Position numbers and translations under genes: made by a program
The notes under the pieces: generated by a model
What the model saw: the letters and a program-made list of their open reading frames with translations, nothing else
What the model was told of the DNA's origin: nothing
The model's database searches: none
Source of the DNA: an uncultured Bacteroidales bacterium
GTDB lineage: Bacteria; Bacteroidota; Bacteroidia; Bacteroidales; G3-4614
Reading direction: 5' to 3'
Length of the DNA: 59,073 bases
NCBI GenBank assembly: GCA_949297125.1
Contig: CASFRS010000006.1
Span: 1 to 59,073, forward strand
In this document: piece after piece, positions 8,639 to 19,253 of the stretch
Position numbering within the stretch: the first letter of the stretch is position 1
How the letters are laid out: every line of letters begins with the position of its first letter

Positions 8639-8669
8639 CAAAGATAAATGTTGTGTTGTAATTATACAA
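8639..8669 (-). promoter_or_regulatory. Promoter of the two small hypothetical genes
   Basis: Minus strand: TATCTTTG (8639-8646) is a full -7 box; TTGT at 8666-8669, 19 bases upstream, is a one-base variant of the -33 box. The leader is about 90 bases. Apart from this and the glycosyltransferase terminator, the gap 8545-8869 shows nothing. Confidence 0.6.
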
Positions 8670-8786
8670 CAGTATATGGTAAAATTACCGCATATTTATA
8701 TTTTTACCATTACCGCAATCCGCCCTATACGGAAAGGTCGGCCATGCCGGCTCCGCGCACCGCGCAAGCAATACCGGGCGATACAG

Positions 8787-8818
8787 GAAAAGCCGCCGGC
8801 ATAATTCCTGCCGGCGGC
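8787..8818 (-). terminator. Terminator of the glycosyltransferase gene
   Basis: Minus strand: a 10-bp GC-rich stem (GCCGCCGGCA paired with TGCCGGCGGC, 7-base loop) followed by TTTT, about 50 bases after the stop at 8870. Confidence 0.75.
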
Positions 8819-8869
8819 ATACACAAAAGCAAAATTGTAGAAATAATATTGATTGATAAACTGAAGGTA

Positions 8870-10000
8870 TCAGATGTAACTTCCGTAACGCAGCGCCGGT
8901 ACGGTGCCGGCGTACCGGCGTCGGTACGCGACCTCTTCCAGAACCGCCATTACGGCATTCCCGCACCCGTCTACCCAACGGCGGAAACCGGTATTCGGGA
9001 CATAACGGCCGGCAAACTCCGACAAACGGGAGAGGTCGAATTCTTCGGCGACAATCCCCGCTCCGTGCCTTACGGCATCGTACGCATTGCAATCCTGTTC
9101 TATATGCACCGGCACCATCAGCACCGGTTTGCCCAGATACATGGCCTCGCACACCGATTCAAACCCGGCCGTCGTGGCATACCCCTTGCACCCGGCAAGC
9201 ATGGAGAGGAACTTGGAGTCGTTTATTTTGTGGAAGGTCAGGCGGTCGTCCACCCTGTATTCATCGCCGGCATCTGCCTTGTCCCAGAAGAAATGCAACG
9301 GAGTATCGGGATTCTGCCGATGCCACGACATGACATCCTTGCTGAAACCGGCGTTGAGCATATACCCGTGAATATAATCGCCGCTTTCGGCCTTGCACGA
9401 GAGAACTTCGGGGCGCAGCAACGGCGGCACTACGCGTATCTTCTGCGACGCCACGTCGCGCATCGGAGCGAAAGAGAGGGCAAGGCGTTCGGTTGCGCCC
9501 AGGCTTGTAAGGCGCGTGAAGAGACGGAGGAAAAACAGGCCCGTCTCCCCTTTGCCCTCCGGAAAAACGAAATCGGGATGCAGGAACAGGTACTGATGTG
9601 CCACGCACACCTGGGGTACGGACTGCCGATAAAAGAGATATGCCATACCGGTAAGCAGTTCATAAAAGTTCACCACCAGGTCGGCTCCGCTCTCCTTGAT
9701 ACGCCGGTTTATAAACCGGATACTCTCCATATATTCGGGCAGGGAAAAGAGATTGTGCCACACGCTACGCAGGAGGGCAACCCGCCTGTTTGACGGGGAG
9801 GGAAGGAAATTGGGGCTGAGAAAGCGTTTTACGGGAGCCTTTATCCCGTCGCTGAAAAACGCGGGAAGAGTACGGAAATTGCTCTTGCCCACAAGCACCT
9901 CGGCTATTTCGTGCCCGTTGCGCCTGAGCATCCCGGCCATTGCCAGCGCCTGGGTCAGATGTCCGCGGCCTTCCCCCTGAATAACAAACAGAACTTTCAT
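8870..10000 (-). CDS. MurG-like family 1/28-type glycosyltransferase
   Basis: The 376-residue protein has the GT-B fold pattern. The N-terminal Rossmann half opens with MKVLFVIQGEGRGHLTQALA, the Gly-rich loop seen in MurG and macrolide-type glycosyltransferases. The C-terminal half contains SMLAGCKGYATTAGFESVCEAMYLGKPVLMVP, the nucleotide-sugar binding region with the conserved Gly-Glu motif GFES..EA. No signal peptide is present, so it acts in the cytoplasm or on the inner membrane face. Acceptor and sugar cannot be read from sequence. It stands alone: the neighbours are unrelated small genes and it ends in its own terminator. A cell-envelope glycolipid or polysaccharide step is likely but unproven. 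Confidence 0.85.
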   Translation of the reverse strand: MKVLFVIQGEGRGHLTQALAMAGMLRRNGHEIAEVLVGKSNFRTLPAFFSDGIKAPVKRFLSPNFLPSPSNRRVALLRSVWHNLFSLPEYMESIRFINRRIKESGADLVVNFYELLTGMAYLFYRQSVPQVCVAHQYLFLHPDFVFPEGKGETGLFFLRLFTRLTSLGATERLALSFAPMRDVASQKIRVVPPLLRPEVLSCKAESGDYIHGYMLNAGFSKDVMSWHRQNPDTPLHFFWDKADAGDEYRVDDRLTFHKINDSKFLSMLAGCKGYATTAGFESVCEAMYLGKPVLMVPVHIEQDCNAYDAVRHGAGIVAEEFDLSRLSEFAGRYVPNTGFRRWVDGCGNAVMAVLEEVAYRRRYAGTVPALRYGSYI

Positions 10001-10084
10001 TGAAACCGTTTTTTTGAATATGCCTTCTCCAATCCCTTTACCGCACGGCGGACTCTCCGCCGACGGCTACCGCCTTGCGGGAAA

Positions 10085-10267
10085 TCACGAATATTCCTCC
10101 ACCATGCAAAAGTCGCTCATGTAATCGGCCACTACCTGTTCAAGCCTTTCACAAGCATCTTCCGAAGTTTCGCCGTATGCGCAACAGAGCAGGTTGCCGG
10201 CGCAATAAGCGAAATACCCGCCGTCTGCAACGGCCTCTACACGGTAGTCGAAACTGTTCATCTCCAT
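10085..10267 (-). CDS. Orphan HicB-like small protein
   Basis: About 60 residues from ATG at 10267 (a second ATG at 10261 is as good). The strand pattern FDYRVEAVADGGYFAYCAGNLLCCAYGETSEDACERLEQVV resembles the partial RNase H fold of HicB antitoxins: two strands, a G(D/E)T turn, then a helix. Unlike full HicB it has no C-terminal DNA-binding part. No HicA toxin-like gene lies within several hundred bases on either side. It is 85 bases ahead of the glycosyltransferase on the same strand. It could be a free-standing antitoxin relic or an unrelated small protein with the same fold. Confidence 0.6.
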   Translation of the reverse strand: MEMNSFDYRVEAVADGGYFAYCAGNLLCCAYGETSEDACERLEQVVADYMSDFCMVEEYS

Positions 10268-10467
10268 AATACGGCATGTATTTGTCCTTGACGGCTCAAA
10301 GTTGCAAAGATGTTGTTGCAATAATATTTCGGTTGTGTTACGTTTCTGCTAAGATTCAACGGCACATGCCGACAACAGAGAGAGAGAGGAGCGGCAAATG
10401 TCGGATCGACGGCATGGTGCGGCGGGGAGAGAGGGCGTTTTTCACCGGATGACTCCGGACCGGAGAC

Positions 10468-10503
10468 AAAAAAAACCGCGCCGAAATTGCTTTCGACACG
10501 GTT
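10468..10503 (-). terminator. Terminator after tRNA-Pro
   Basis: Minus strand: a 13-bp stem (AACCGTGTCGAAA with TTTCGGCGCGGTT, including G-U pairs) with a 4-base loop and a T8 run, starting 12 bases past the tRNA 3' end. Confidence 0.9.
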
Positions 10504-10514
10504 TCCGTTATCTG

Positions 10515-10587
10515 TCGGGGTGAGAAGACTCGAACTTCCGACCTCCACGTCCCGAACGTGGCGCGCTGCCAACTGTGCTACACCCCG
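10515..10587 (-). tRNA. tRNA-Pro (anticodon CGG)
   Basis: A 73-base cloverleaf reads on the minus strand. Acceptor arms CGGGGTG and CACCCCG pair over seven bases, with discriminator A. The anticodon stem CCACG/CGTGG encloses loop TTCGGGA, giving anticodon CGG, which reads CCG (Pro). The T arm has GTTCGAGTC. CCA is not encoded. A strong terminator follows and a promoter precedes, so it is a single-tRNA unit. Confidence 0.95.
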
Positions 10588-10603
10588 ATTGGCTTTTGCG
10601 CTG

Positions 10604-10634
10604 CAAAATTAATCGTTTATTGCAAAACAACAAA
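10604..10634 (-). promoter_or_regulatory. Promoter of tRNA-Pro
   Basis: Minus strand: TTTG (10631-10634), 19-base spacer, TAATTTTG (10604-10611); both boxes match fully. It lies 17 bases before the tRNA 5' end and just past the truA stop. Confidence 0.8.
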
Positions 10635-10642
10635 ATTTATTT

Positions 10643-11395
10643 TCAATTGTATTCAAAAATTTCGTCGGGATACCCCACTTCCGTCAAAAAAAGGGCGTTT
10701 GCCGGCATGGACGTGCCCGCACTGCAACGGTTCTTGCTTTCTATCACGCGGACGAACTGCTGCATCGTCATCTTCCCCCGCCCCACCTCGAGCAGCGTTC
10801 CCACAACGGCGCGCACCATGTTGCGCAAAAAGCGGTCGGCGGTAATGACAAAGCGCATCTGTCCGTCGCACGCCTCCCAGCGGGCTTCCGTTACCTTGCA
10901 GATGTTTGTGCGGGTATCGGTATGCAGCTTGCTGAAACTGGTAAAGTCGGAAACTGTTTTCAGGTATTCGGCCGCTGCGTTCATGGCATCGAAATCGAGC
11001 GAACCGGAATAGCGGTACGAATAACGCGCCCGGAACGGGTCTTTACACCCCGACAAATAGTAATGGTACGTGCGGTACAGGGCATCGAACCGGGCATGGG
11101 CGTCGGGACTGACAGGTACTATCCGCTGCACGGCAATATCGCGGGGGAGCAGGGAGTTCAAACGGTTCAGGAATACGCCGTATCCGCCTATGGGCGTTTC
11201 CGTATCGAAATGGGCGGGCATGGAAACGGCATGCACCCCGGCATCGGTACGTCCCGCACCGGTAATCGAGACCGGGAAACGGAGTATCAGCGAAAGGGAC
11301 TCTTCAACCACCTGCTGCACGGAAAGGGCATTGGGCTGCGTCTGCCAGCCATGGTATGCACTTCCGTCGTACGACAAAAACAGGAAATAACGCAT
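10643..11395 (-). CDS. truA: tRNA pseudouridine(38-40) synthase TruA
   Basis: About 250 residues from the ATG at 11395 (MRYFLFLSYDGSAYHGWQ), which matches the normal TruA start. The catalytic motif is GAGRTDAGVHA, whose Asp attacks the uridine base. Downstream features are HARFDALYRTYHYYL and FLRNMVRAVVGTLLEVGRGK near the C-terminus, both typical of the family. The enzyme modifies U38-U40 in the anticodon stem-loop of several tRNAs. It starts 10 bases after the speA stop, so it is probably the second gene of a speA-truA unit, and tRNA-Pro follows it under a separate promoter. Confidence 0.96.
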   Translation of the reverse strand: MRYFLFLSYDGSAYHGWQTQPNALSVQQVVEESLSLILRFPVSITGAGRTDAGVHAVSMPAHFDTETPIGGYGVFLNRLNSLLPRDIAVQRIVPVSPDAHARFDALYRTYHYYLSGCKDPFRARYSYRYSGSLDFDAMNAAAEYLKTVSDFTSFSKLHTDTRTNICKVTEARWEACDGQMRFVITADRFLRNMVRAVVGTLLEVGRGKMTMQQFVRVIESKNRCSAGTSMPANALFLTEVGYPDEIFEYN

Positions 11396-11405
11396 TGCGG
11401 CAGAA

Positions 11406-13307
<1,902 letters not shown>

Positions 13308-13383
13308 TACGGATTACAATTTATCTGTTATACATGCCCGTTGCCACTCTCTGCATGCCGCGACACGCATTGCAACCGGAAAG

Positions 13384-13391
13384 CAAATGTA
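13384..13391 (-). promoter_or_regulatory. Possible -7 box for speA
   Basis: Minus strand: TACATTTG fits TAnnTTTG fully and lies about 77 bases before the speA start. A -33 box is weak (TTAT at the right distance). Confidence 0.35.
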
Positions 13392-13421
13392 ATTATAAAA
13401 AACATATTCGCATAACCTTGC

Positions 13422-16055
13422 CTACTTCACGGCAGAAGCAATTATGGAATCGACCGCCGTAGGCAGTTTTTCGGCATTCTTGCCTCCGGCCTGCGCAAAA
13501 TGCGCCTGGCCGCCTCCGCCGCCGCTTATAAGTTTCGCGCCTTCACGGACCAGGGCCGCGGCATTCAGCCCCGACTTCACCATGTCGTCGCTCAACATTA
13601 CCGTAAGAAGCGGCTTCCCTTCGGGCGATATTGTCCCAGCCACGAATATGAAGTGTTCTCCAACCTCGCCTCTCAGCTGGAATGCCACATCCTTTATTAC
13701 TTCGGGCATTATGGTACCGCAGAATTTTGCGACCTTGACACCCGACGACTTGTCGATATTCTTGATTATAATCTCTTTAAGGCGTTTTATCCGCTCTTTT
13801 GTAAACTCTTCCGCCTGACGGCGCAAATCGGCGTTCTCCTCTATGGTCTTGCGTATCGAGGCCATCAAGTCGGGGGCGTTGTTGAAGAGCAGCTTCATTG
13901 CCCTCATCATATCCTGCTGCTCGTCTACGGCCTTTTCGGTCGTTTCGCCGGTAATTGCCTCTATACGCCGTATGCCGGCAGCTATGGAACTCTCGGTAAC
14001 AATCTTTATCATACCTATCATCCCGGTATTGGCTACATGCGTCCCTCCGCAAAGTTCTACCGACGTGCCGTAGCGGATAACGCGCACCTTGTCGCCGTAC
14101 TTCTCTCCGAACAGCGCCATGGCCCCCATGGCCCTAGCATCGGCAATGGGCACATCGCGATGCTCGTCGAGGGGGATGCACGTCCTTACCCTGCCGTTTG
14201 CCAGATGCTCCACGCGGCGTATCTCCTCGGGCGTAAGTTTCTGGTAATGCGAAAAGTCGAAGCGGAGGAACTTGGGCGACACATACGAACCTTTCTGTTC
14301 GACATGCGTCCCGAGCACTTCGCGCAAGGCCTCGTGCAACAAGTGCGTTGCAGTGTGGTTGCAAGCCGTGGCTGTACGCTTCGCGGTATCGATGCGCGCC
14401 ACAAACGGAGCCGATACGTCCGACGGCAGTTTTTGGGCTATTTGCATGCCGAGGTTGTTCTCAGAAACGGTATTTATTATCTCTGTAGTCTCCCCGTTTT
14501 CCGACACGAGAACCCCCGTATCGCCTACCTGACCGCCCATTTCGGCGTAGAACGGCGTTCGGCTCAAAACTATCTGGTAAAGGGTCTTGTTCTTCTGAAC
14601 CACCTTGCGGTAACGCAATATCTCGGTATCGCATTCGGTAAGGTCGTACCCCACAAACTGCTGCACCCCGTCGCGGACGTTTACCCAATCGCCCGTTTCT
14701 ACGGCCGCGGCATTGCGTGCACGCTCTTTCTGCTCCTGCATGAAGCGCGTAAAGGCCTCCACGTCTACCGAGAGGGAATTTTCCTTAAGTATAAGCTGGG
14801 TAAGGTCAAGAGGGAACCCGTAAGTATCGTACAGAGTGAATGCATCCTTGCCGGATATTTCGGTTGCCCCTGCACTCCTGGCCTCTGCCACTACCTTGTC
14901 CAGCAGTTTCATCCCCGTTGCAAGAGTACGCAGGAACGCCTCTTCCTCTTCCCTTATCACCTTGCGGATAAGCTCTTCCTGCGCCTTCAGTTCGGGATAG
15001 GCATCGCCCATGGTGTCGACAAGCACCGGAATAAGCGAACAGATAAACGGCGTCTGACGTCCGAGGAAAGTATATCCGTAACGCACCGCGCGGCGCAAAA
15101 TGCGGCGTATTACATAGCCCGCCTTGGCATTTGACGGCAACTGGCCGTCGGTTATGGCGAAAGCGACCGTACGCAAGTGGTCGGCCACCACGCGCATGGC
15201 AATGTCGCTCTGCCTGTCGTCGCCGTACTTTATGGAGCACATCTGCCCTATGGCCTGGATTATAGGCTGGAACACGTCGGTATCGTAATTCGACGTTTTC
15301 CCCTGTATCGCCATGCAGAGGCGTTCAAAACCCATGCCTGTATCTATAACCTTGGCCGGAAGGGGTTCCAATGAGCCGTCGGCCTTACGGTTGTATTGCA
15401 TGAACACGAGATTCCATATCTCTATCACCTGAGGGTTGTTGGCGTTCACCAACGTACGGCCGTCGACCGCAGCCCTCTCTTCATCGGGCCGCAGGTCGAT
15501 GTGTATCTCGGAGCACGGGCCGCAGGGTCCGGTATCGCCCATTTCCCAGAAGTTGTCATGCTTGTTCCCGTTGAGGATGTGCGATTCGGGAAGATGCTCC
15601 GCCCAGTAACCGGCGGCCTCGTCGTCGCGCGACAACCCTTCGGGCTCATACCCCTCGAAAACCGTGGCATACAACCTGTCGGGGTCGAGCCGCAGGACAT
15701 CCACCAGGTATTCCCATGCCCAACTTATCGCCTCTTTCTTGAAATAGTCGCCGAACGACCAGTTGCCGAGCATCTCGAACATGGTATGGTGGTATGTGTC
15801 AAGCCCCACCTCTTCAAGGTCGTTATGCTTTCCGCTTACCCTCAAGCATTTCTGCGAGTCGGCAACACGCGGGAACTTTCTCGGGGCATTTCCCAGTATG
15901 ACATCCTTGAACTGGTTCATTCCCGCATTTGTGAACATCAGTGTCGGGTCGCCCTTCACGACCATCGGCGCCGACGGAACTATCTCATGCCCTTTCGAGC
16001 GGAAAAAATTTTTGAACGATTCTCGTATCTCCTTGGAGGATAACACTTCAGACAT
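13422..16055 (-). CDS. alaS: Alanine-tRNA ligase
   Basis: The 877-residue protein is full length. The class II aminoacylation domain starts with [21 protein letters not shown] and includes [15 protein letters not shown]. The editing domain has the zinc-binding [11 protein letters not shown] and CGGTHV motifs. The C-terminal DHHA1 region has the glycine loop [17 protein letters not shown]. The enzyme charges tRNA-Ala and clears mischarged Ser/Gly. It is divergent from merR, sharing a 148-base gap where the two promoters overlap: TAATTTTG on the minus strand at 16133-16140 is the likely -7 box. Confidence 0.98.
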   Translation of the reverse strand: MSEVLSSKEIRESFKNFFRSKGHEIVPSAPMVVKGDPTLMFTNAGMNQFKDVILGNAPRKFPRVADSQKCLRVSGKHNDLEEVGLDTYHHTMFEMLGNWSFGDYFKKEAISWAWEYLVDVLRLDPDRLYATVFEGYEPEGLSRDDEAAGYWAEHLPESHILNGNKHDNFWEMGDTGPCGPCSEIHIDLRPDEERAAVDGRTLVNANNPQVIEIWNLVFMQYNRKADGSLEPLPAKVIDTGMGFERLCMAIQGKTSNYDTDVFQPIIQAIGQMCSIKYGDDRQSDIAMRVVADHLRTVAFAITDGQLPSNAKAGYVIRRILRRAVRYGYTFLGRQTPFICSLIPVLVDTMGDAYPELKAQEELIRKVIREEEEAFLRTLATGMKLLDKVVAEARSAGATEISGKDAFTLYDTYGFPLDLTQLILKENSLSVDVEAFTRFMQEQKERARNAAAVETGDWVNVRDGVQQFVGYDLTECDTEILRYRKVVQKNKTLYQIVLSRTPFYAEMGGQVGDTGVLVSENGETTEIINTVSENNLGMQIAQKLPSDVSAPFVARIDTAKRTATACNHTATHLLHEALREVLGTHVEQKGSYVSPKFLRFDFSHYQKLTPEEIRRVEHLANGRVRTCIPLDEHRDVPIADARAMGAMALFGEKYGDKVRVIRYGTSVELCGGTHVANTGMIGMIKIVTESSIAAGIRRIEAITGETTEKAVDEQQDMMRAMKLLFNNAPDLMASIRKTIEENADLRRQAEEFTKERIKRLKEIIIKNIDKSSGVKVAKFCGTIMPEVIKDVAFQLRGEVGEHFIFVAGTISPEGKPLLTVMLSDDMVKSGLNAAALVREGAKLISGGGGGQAHFAQAGGKNAEKLPTAVDSIIASAVK

Positions 16056-16128
16056 ATTCCTGTATAAATAAAATTATAGTTAGCGCCATACGGCAGCGAA
16101 TTGCGGTACGGCTTAATTCCAAAACCGA

Positions 16129-16159
16129 TTTGCAAAATTAATCCAAAATATTATTTTTG
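16129..16159 (+). promoter_or_regulatory. Promoter of merR-thioesterase, overlapping the alaS promoter
   Basis: Plus strand: TTTG (16129-16132), 19-base spacer, TATTTTTG (16152-16159); both boxes match. Inside the spacer, minus-strand TAATTTTG (16133-16140) is a full -7 box for alaS, so RNA polymerase can bind only one direction at a time. Confidence 0.7.
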
Positions 16160-16203
16160 CGACACAGGTAAGACAAAAAAGTACAGTAACTGCAAAACGG
16201 GCC

Positions 16204-16671
16204 ATGCCGCAAATCAATTCAGACAAAGAGCGCAAACAGTTCTACTCCATAAGCGAAGTAGCCAGAATTGTAGGCGTAAACGAAACCGCCCTCCGTTTCT
16301 GGGAGAAGGAATTCAAGGAAATAAACCCTCGCAGGTCGGGACGCGGGATACGGTTCTACAGCAACGACGACCTGGATACAATAAAACTAATACACTACCT
16401 TGTGAAAGACAAGGGACTGACGCTTGAGGGTGCACGCAAACGGCTGAAGGAGAACCGCGGAAAAGAGGCCTCTGCAATGGACGTGCTGCAAAGGTTGCAG
16501 GATATCCGCCGCGAACTCCTTGCAATACGCAACAACATAGAACTTATCGAAGCCCGGGAAGAGGTTCCGGCAAAAGCCGGAAAGAGGAGAGACCCCGAAA
16601 AAGAGGCAATACTTCCGTCCGATACAAAAAAAGAGGACGATGCCTCGCACCCCACATTGACATTATTTTAA
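16204..16671 (+). CDS. MerR-family transcriptional regulator
   Basis: The 155-residue protein has a MerR-type winged helix at residues 14-85: FYSISEVARIVGVNETALRFWEKEFKEI, then GIRFYSNDDLDTIKLIHYLV, then GLTLEGARKRLKE. A coiled helix follows (AMDVLQRLQDIRRELLAIRNNIELIE), which is the dimerisation helix. The C-terminus is short, polar and charged, with no Cys-rich effector pocket. This matches the common single-copy Bacteroidetes MerR protein whose inducer is unknown. It is divergent from alaS and 14 bases ahead of the thioesterase gene, so it may regulate its own unit. Confidence 0.9.
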   Translation: MPQINSDKERKQFYSISEVARIVGVNETALRFWEKEFKEINPRRSGRGIRFYSNDDLDTIKLIHYLVKDKGLTLEGARKRLKENRGKEASAMDVLQRLQDIRRELLAIRNNIELIEAREEVPAKAGKRRDPEKEAILPSDTKKEDDASHPTLTLF

Positions 16672-16684
16672 CCGACACAAAGCA

Positions 16685-17056
16685 ATGGAAGAGACTATCT
16701 GCACGATAAAAGAAACTGTAAGCCACTCGAACACAGCCGATACGGTAGGCTCGGGCGACCTTCCTGTATACGCCACGCCCGCAATGGCGGCATTAATGGA
16801 AAAGGCGGCCAGGACGGCAGCGGCAGGGCTGCTCGGCGAAGGGGAGACCACAGTCGGGTCGGAACTCGACATCAGGCATCTGCGTCCCTCCGTAATCGGG
16901 GCCACGGTTTCCGCTACCGCCACGCTGACAGCACGGGAAGGACGGAAACTGACGTTCCGCGTGGAAGCGAGCGACGACAACGGGGAGATAGGGTGCGGGA
17001 CCCATATCCGTTACATCGTGAACGCAGAAAAGTTTATGGCTAAAGCCGGCGGCTGA
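16685..17056 (+). CDS. FlK-type hotdog thioesterase
   Basis: The 123-residue protein matches the small hotdog family related to fluoroacetyl-CoA thioesterase. It opens with a strand pair, then VYATPAMAALMEKAARTAAAGLL as the central helix, then TTVGSELDIRHLRPSVIGATVSATATL and a terminal strand ending EIGCGTHIRYIVNAEKF. The TVG..(L/V)...H segment is the family hallmark and contains the likely catalytic His. It probably hydrolyses a short acyl-CoA; nothing in the context says which. It shares the merR transcript. Confidence 0.85.
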   Translation: MEETICTIKETVSHSNTADTVGSGDLPVYATPAMAALMEKAARTAAAGLLGEGETTVGSELDIRHLRPSVIGATVSATATLTAREGRKLTFRVEASDDNGEIGCGTHIRYIVNAEKFMAKAGG

Positions 17057-17180
17057 AACAATCACCGCGACTGCCCTGCTCAAACCATTCCCGCTCTTCG
17101 GGGATAAGGATGCCCTGCCCGGAGAACGCGTACCGGACATGGAGTTTGTCCGCCCCGCCCGGTTTCGCGGCAACGACAAG

Positions 17181-17234
17181 ATACAACAGAGGAACTCCGG
17201 AGAACAACTGTTCTCCGGAGTTCCTCTGTTGTAT
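17181..17234. repeat. Perfect 26-bp inverted repeat between two convergent genes
   Basis: Two 26-base arms (17181-17206 and 17209-17234) are exact reverse complements around a 2-base centre. The core pair is CTCCGGAGAACA/TGTTCTCCGGAG. It lies between the thioesterase (rightward, ending 17056) and purB (leftward, ending 17282), where a shared terminator is expected. It has no T-run on either side, so it is not a textbook terminator. It may act as a two-way stop, a processing site, or a protein-binding palindrome. Confidence 0.8.
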
Positions 17235-17281
17235 TGCATATCCTGCATCACTCTCCCGCAAAACGGGGAAACGGCAGGAGT

Positions 17282-18628
17282 TTAAACCCCGGTATATGTA
17301 TGCGGGGTAATCTTGAGCAGTTCCTCCTTTACGGCGTCCGACACGTCGAGCGTAGCTATGAAATCATGTATCGCCTTTTCGTCCACCACGCTGTTGGTCC
17401 GGGTAAGAGCCTTCAACGCCTCGTATGGCTTGGGATACCCTTCGCGGCGCAGAACTGTCTGGATTGCCTCGGCAACCACGCTCCACATGTTGTCGAGGTC
17501 GGCCGATATGGCGGCCTCGTTAAGGAGCAGTTTGCCAAGGCCTTTCATCGTCGAGGCTATGGCTATCATCATGTGCCCGAGGGGTACGCCCACGTTGCGC
17601 AAAACGGTGGAGTCGGTAAGGTCGCGCTGCAAACGCGAAACGGGAAGTTTCGACGAAAGGTGTCCCAACACGGCATTGGCTATGCCGAGGTTTCCTTCGG
17701 AGTTCTCGAAGTCGATAGGGTTGACCTTGTGCGGCATGGCCGACGAGCCTACCTCTCCCGGTTTTATCTTCTGCTTGAAGTACTCCATTGAAATATATTG
17801 CCAGAAGTCGCGGTCGAGGTCCACGATTATGGTATTTATACGGTGCATGGCATCGAAAAGGGCCGCCAGGTTGTCATAGTTTGAAATCTGCGTGGTCCAC
17901 TCCTCGCGCTCTATGCCGAGCTTCTGCGAAAGGAAGGAATTTGCAAACCCGCGCCAGTCATACCCCGGATAGGCTATATTGTGCGCATTGAAGTTTCCGG
18001 TCGCCCCGCCGAATTTGCCGCTTATGGGGACGCTCTTCATTATGGAAAGCTGTTTTTCCAGACGGTAAACGAACACCATTATCTCTTTGCCGAGGCGTGT
18101 GGGGGACGCAGGCTGGCCGTGTGTCTTGGCAAGCATGGGGATGCGCATCCACTCTTCGGCGTACGAACGGCATTTTTCAACAAGTTCCTCTACGGCCGGA
18201 TAATAGACGTTGACAAGAGCCTCCTTGATGGATACCGGTATGGCTGTATTGTTTATATCCTGCGACGTAAGGCCGAAATGGATAAACTCCTTGTAAGGGT
18301 CGAGCCCACCGATAGAATCAAATTTTTCCTTTATGAAATACTCCACGGCCTTGACATCGTGATTGGTAACCGACTCTATCTCCTTGATATGCTTCGCATC
18401 ATCGAGCGAGAAGCATTTGTATATGCTGCGCAAAGCAGGATAGATATCGGGCGTTACCCCCTTGAGCTGAGGCAATCCCAAATCGCAAAGGGCTATGAAA
18501 TACTCTATTTCTATATAAACGCGGTAACGGATAAGCGCATACTCCGAAAAATAGTCTGCCAGTACCGCCGTTTTGGAATGGTAACGTCCGTCTATCGGCG
18601 AAACCGCTGTCAATGGTGAAAATTCCAT
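17282..18628 (-). CDS. purB: Adenylosuccinate lyase
   Basis: The 448-residue protein is a fumarase/aspartase-superfamily lyase with the signature GSSAMPHKVNPIDFEN and its catalytic Ser in the flexible loop. The N-terminal ALTAVSPIDGRY and the H..T.G.PASPTRLG segment (KTHGQPASPTRLGKE) are also typical of purB. It catalyses two steps: SAICAR to AICAR in purine synthesis and adenylosuccinate to AMP. It is a single-gene unit: its promoter is at 18655-18685 and the 26-bp palindrome lies past its stop. Confidence 0.97.
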   Translation of the reverse strand: MEFSPLTAVSPIDGRYHSKTAVLADYFSEYALIRYRVYIEIEYFIALCDLGLPQLKGVTPDIYPALRSIYKCFSLDDAKHIKEIESVTNHDVKAVEYFIKEKFDSIGGLDPYKEFIHFGLTSQDINNTAIPVSIKEALVNVYYPAVEELVEKCRSYAEEWMRIPMLAKTHGQPASPTRLGKEIMVFVYRLEKQLSIMKSVPISGKFGGATGNFNAHNIAYPGYDWRGFANSFLSQKLGIEREEWTTQISNYDNLAALFDAMHRINTIIVDLDRDFWQYISMEYFKQKIKPGEVGSSAMPHKVNPIDFENSEGNLGIANAVLGHLSSKLPVSRLQRDLTDSTVLRNVGVPLGHMMIAIASTMKGLGKLLLNEAAISADLDNMWSVVAEAIQTVLRREGYPKPYEALKALTRTNSVVDEKAIHDFIATLDVSDAVKEELLKITPHTYTGV

Positions 18629-18654
18629 AATCGAAAGTTCTGTTGTTACGGCCG

Positions 18655-18685
18655 CGAAGATAACAGTTTAACTCCGATTACACAA
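18655..18685 (-). promoter_or_regulatory. Promoter of purB
   Basis: Minus strand: TTGT (18682-18685), 19-base spacer, TATCTTCG (18655-18662). Each box is one base off consensus. Transcription should start near 18648, giving a leader of about 20 bases. Confidence 0.55.
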
Positions 18686-18853
18686 TAAAAACGCCCACCC
18701 CGGCAAACCATGCGGCGGCGCCGTTACCGGAAGCCATACGCAAAAGAACGGCGATATCAGCACGAAGATATTGACGCACAATAACATACACACATCAGCA
18801 GTAACACTGCCGGCAAAAAGGTTTATTTTTTTACAAAAAAACTCTCTCTTTTT

Positions 18854-18884
18854 TTTGCAGATTAAAAAAACAGCCTTATCTTTG
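18854..18884 (+). promoter_or_regulatory. Promoter of tRNA-Val
   Basis: Plus strand: TTTG (18854-18857), 19-base spacer, TATCTTTG (18877-18884); both boxes match fully. The tRNA begins 33 bases later. Confidence 0.85.
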
Positions 18885-18916
18885 CATCGCTTTTGGGAAA
18901 CAAAGCAACGCAAAAA

Positions 18917-18991
18917 GGGCGTTTAGCTCAGCTGGTTTAGAGCATCTGCCTTACAAGCAGAGGGTCTGCGGTTCGAATCCGTAAACGCCCA
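18917..18991 (+). tRNA. tRNA-Val (anticodon TAC)
   Basis: A 75-base cloverleaf. Acceptor arms GGGCGTT and AACGCCC pair, with discriminator A. The anticodon stem CTGCC/CAGAG... encloses TTACAAG, so the anticodon is TAC, reading GTA and related Val codons. The T arm holds GGTTCGAATCC. CCA is not encoded. It is a single-tRNA unit with a promoter and a terminator. Confidence 0.95.
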
Positions 18992-19000
18992 CAGAGACAG

Positions 19001-19035
19001 AAAAGTATCGGAACATGATTCCGATACTTTTTTTT
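19001..19035 (+). terminator. Terminator after tRNA-Val
   Basis: Plus strand: AAAGTATCGGAA and TTCCGATACTTT form a stem around a 5-base loop, followed by eight Ts. It starts 10 bases past the tRNA. The rest of 19036-19253 shows no gene. Confidence 0.9.
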
Positions 19036-19253
19036 GTTTTACCCGCACAAGCCAACAACCGACAAAAAGGACGAAGTATTCCAGGGATATACTGCACACC
19101 CTTTAACCGGTCTGAACATAAAGGTCCCGATACACCTGTTAATTCCCGGAACCGGAAGCGGGAAACCCTTGCTTTACGGAATAAAAAAATGCGGAGGCGC
19201 CCGAAAGAGGATAAAAACGGACACCCCCGCACATCCGGCAAACAACGCTACCG

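Noticed and set aside
13500..15134. Long open frame (544 codons) on the plus strand opposite alaS
   Set aside because: It is fully opposite the intact alaS gene, has no family motif and looks like the complementary frame of a GC-biased gene.
19206..19235. Terminator after the phosphoesterase
   Set aside because: A TTTTT run is present but the stem before it is only about 4 bp, too weak to support.
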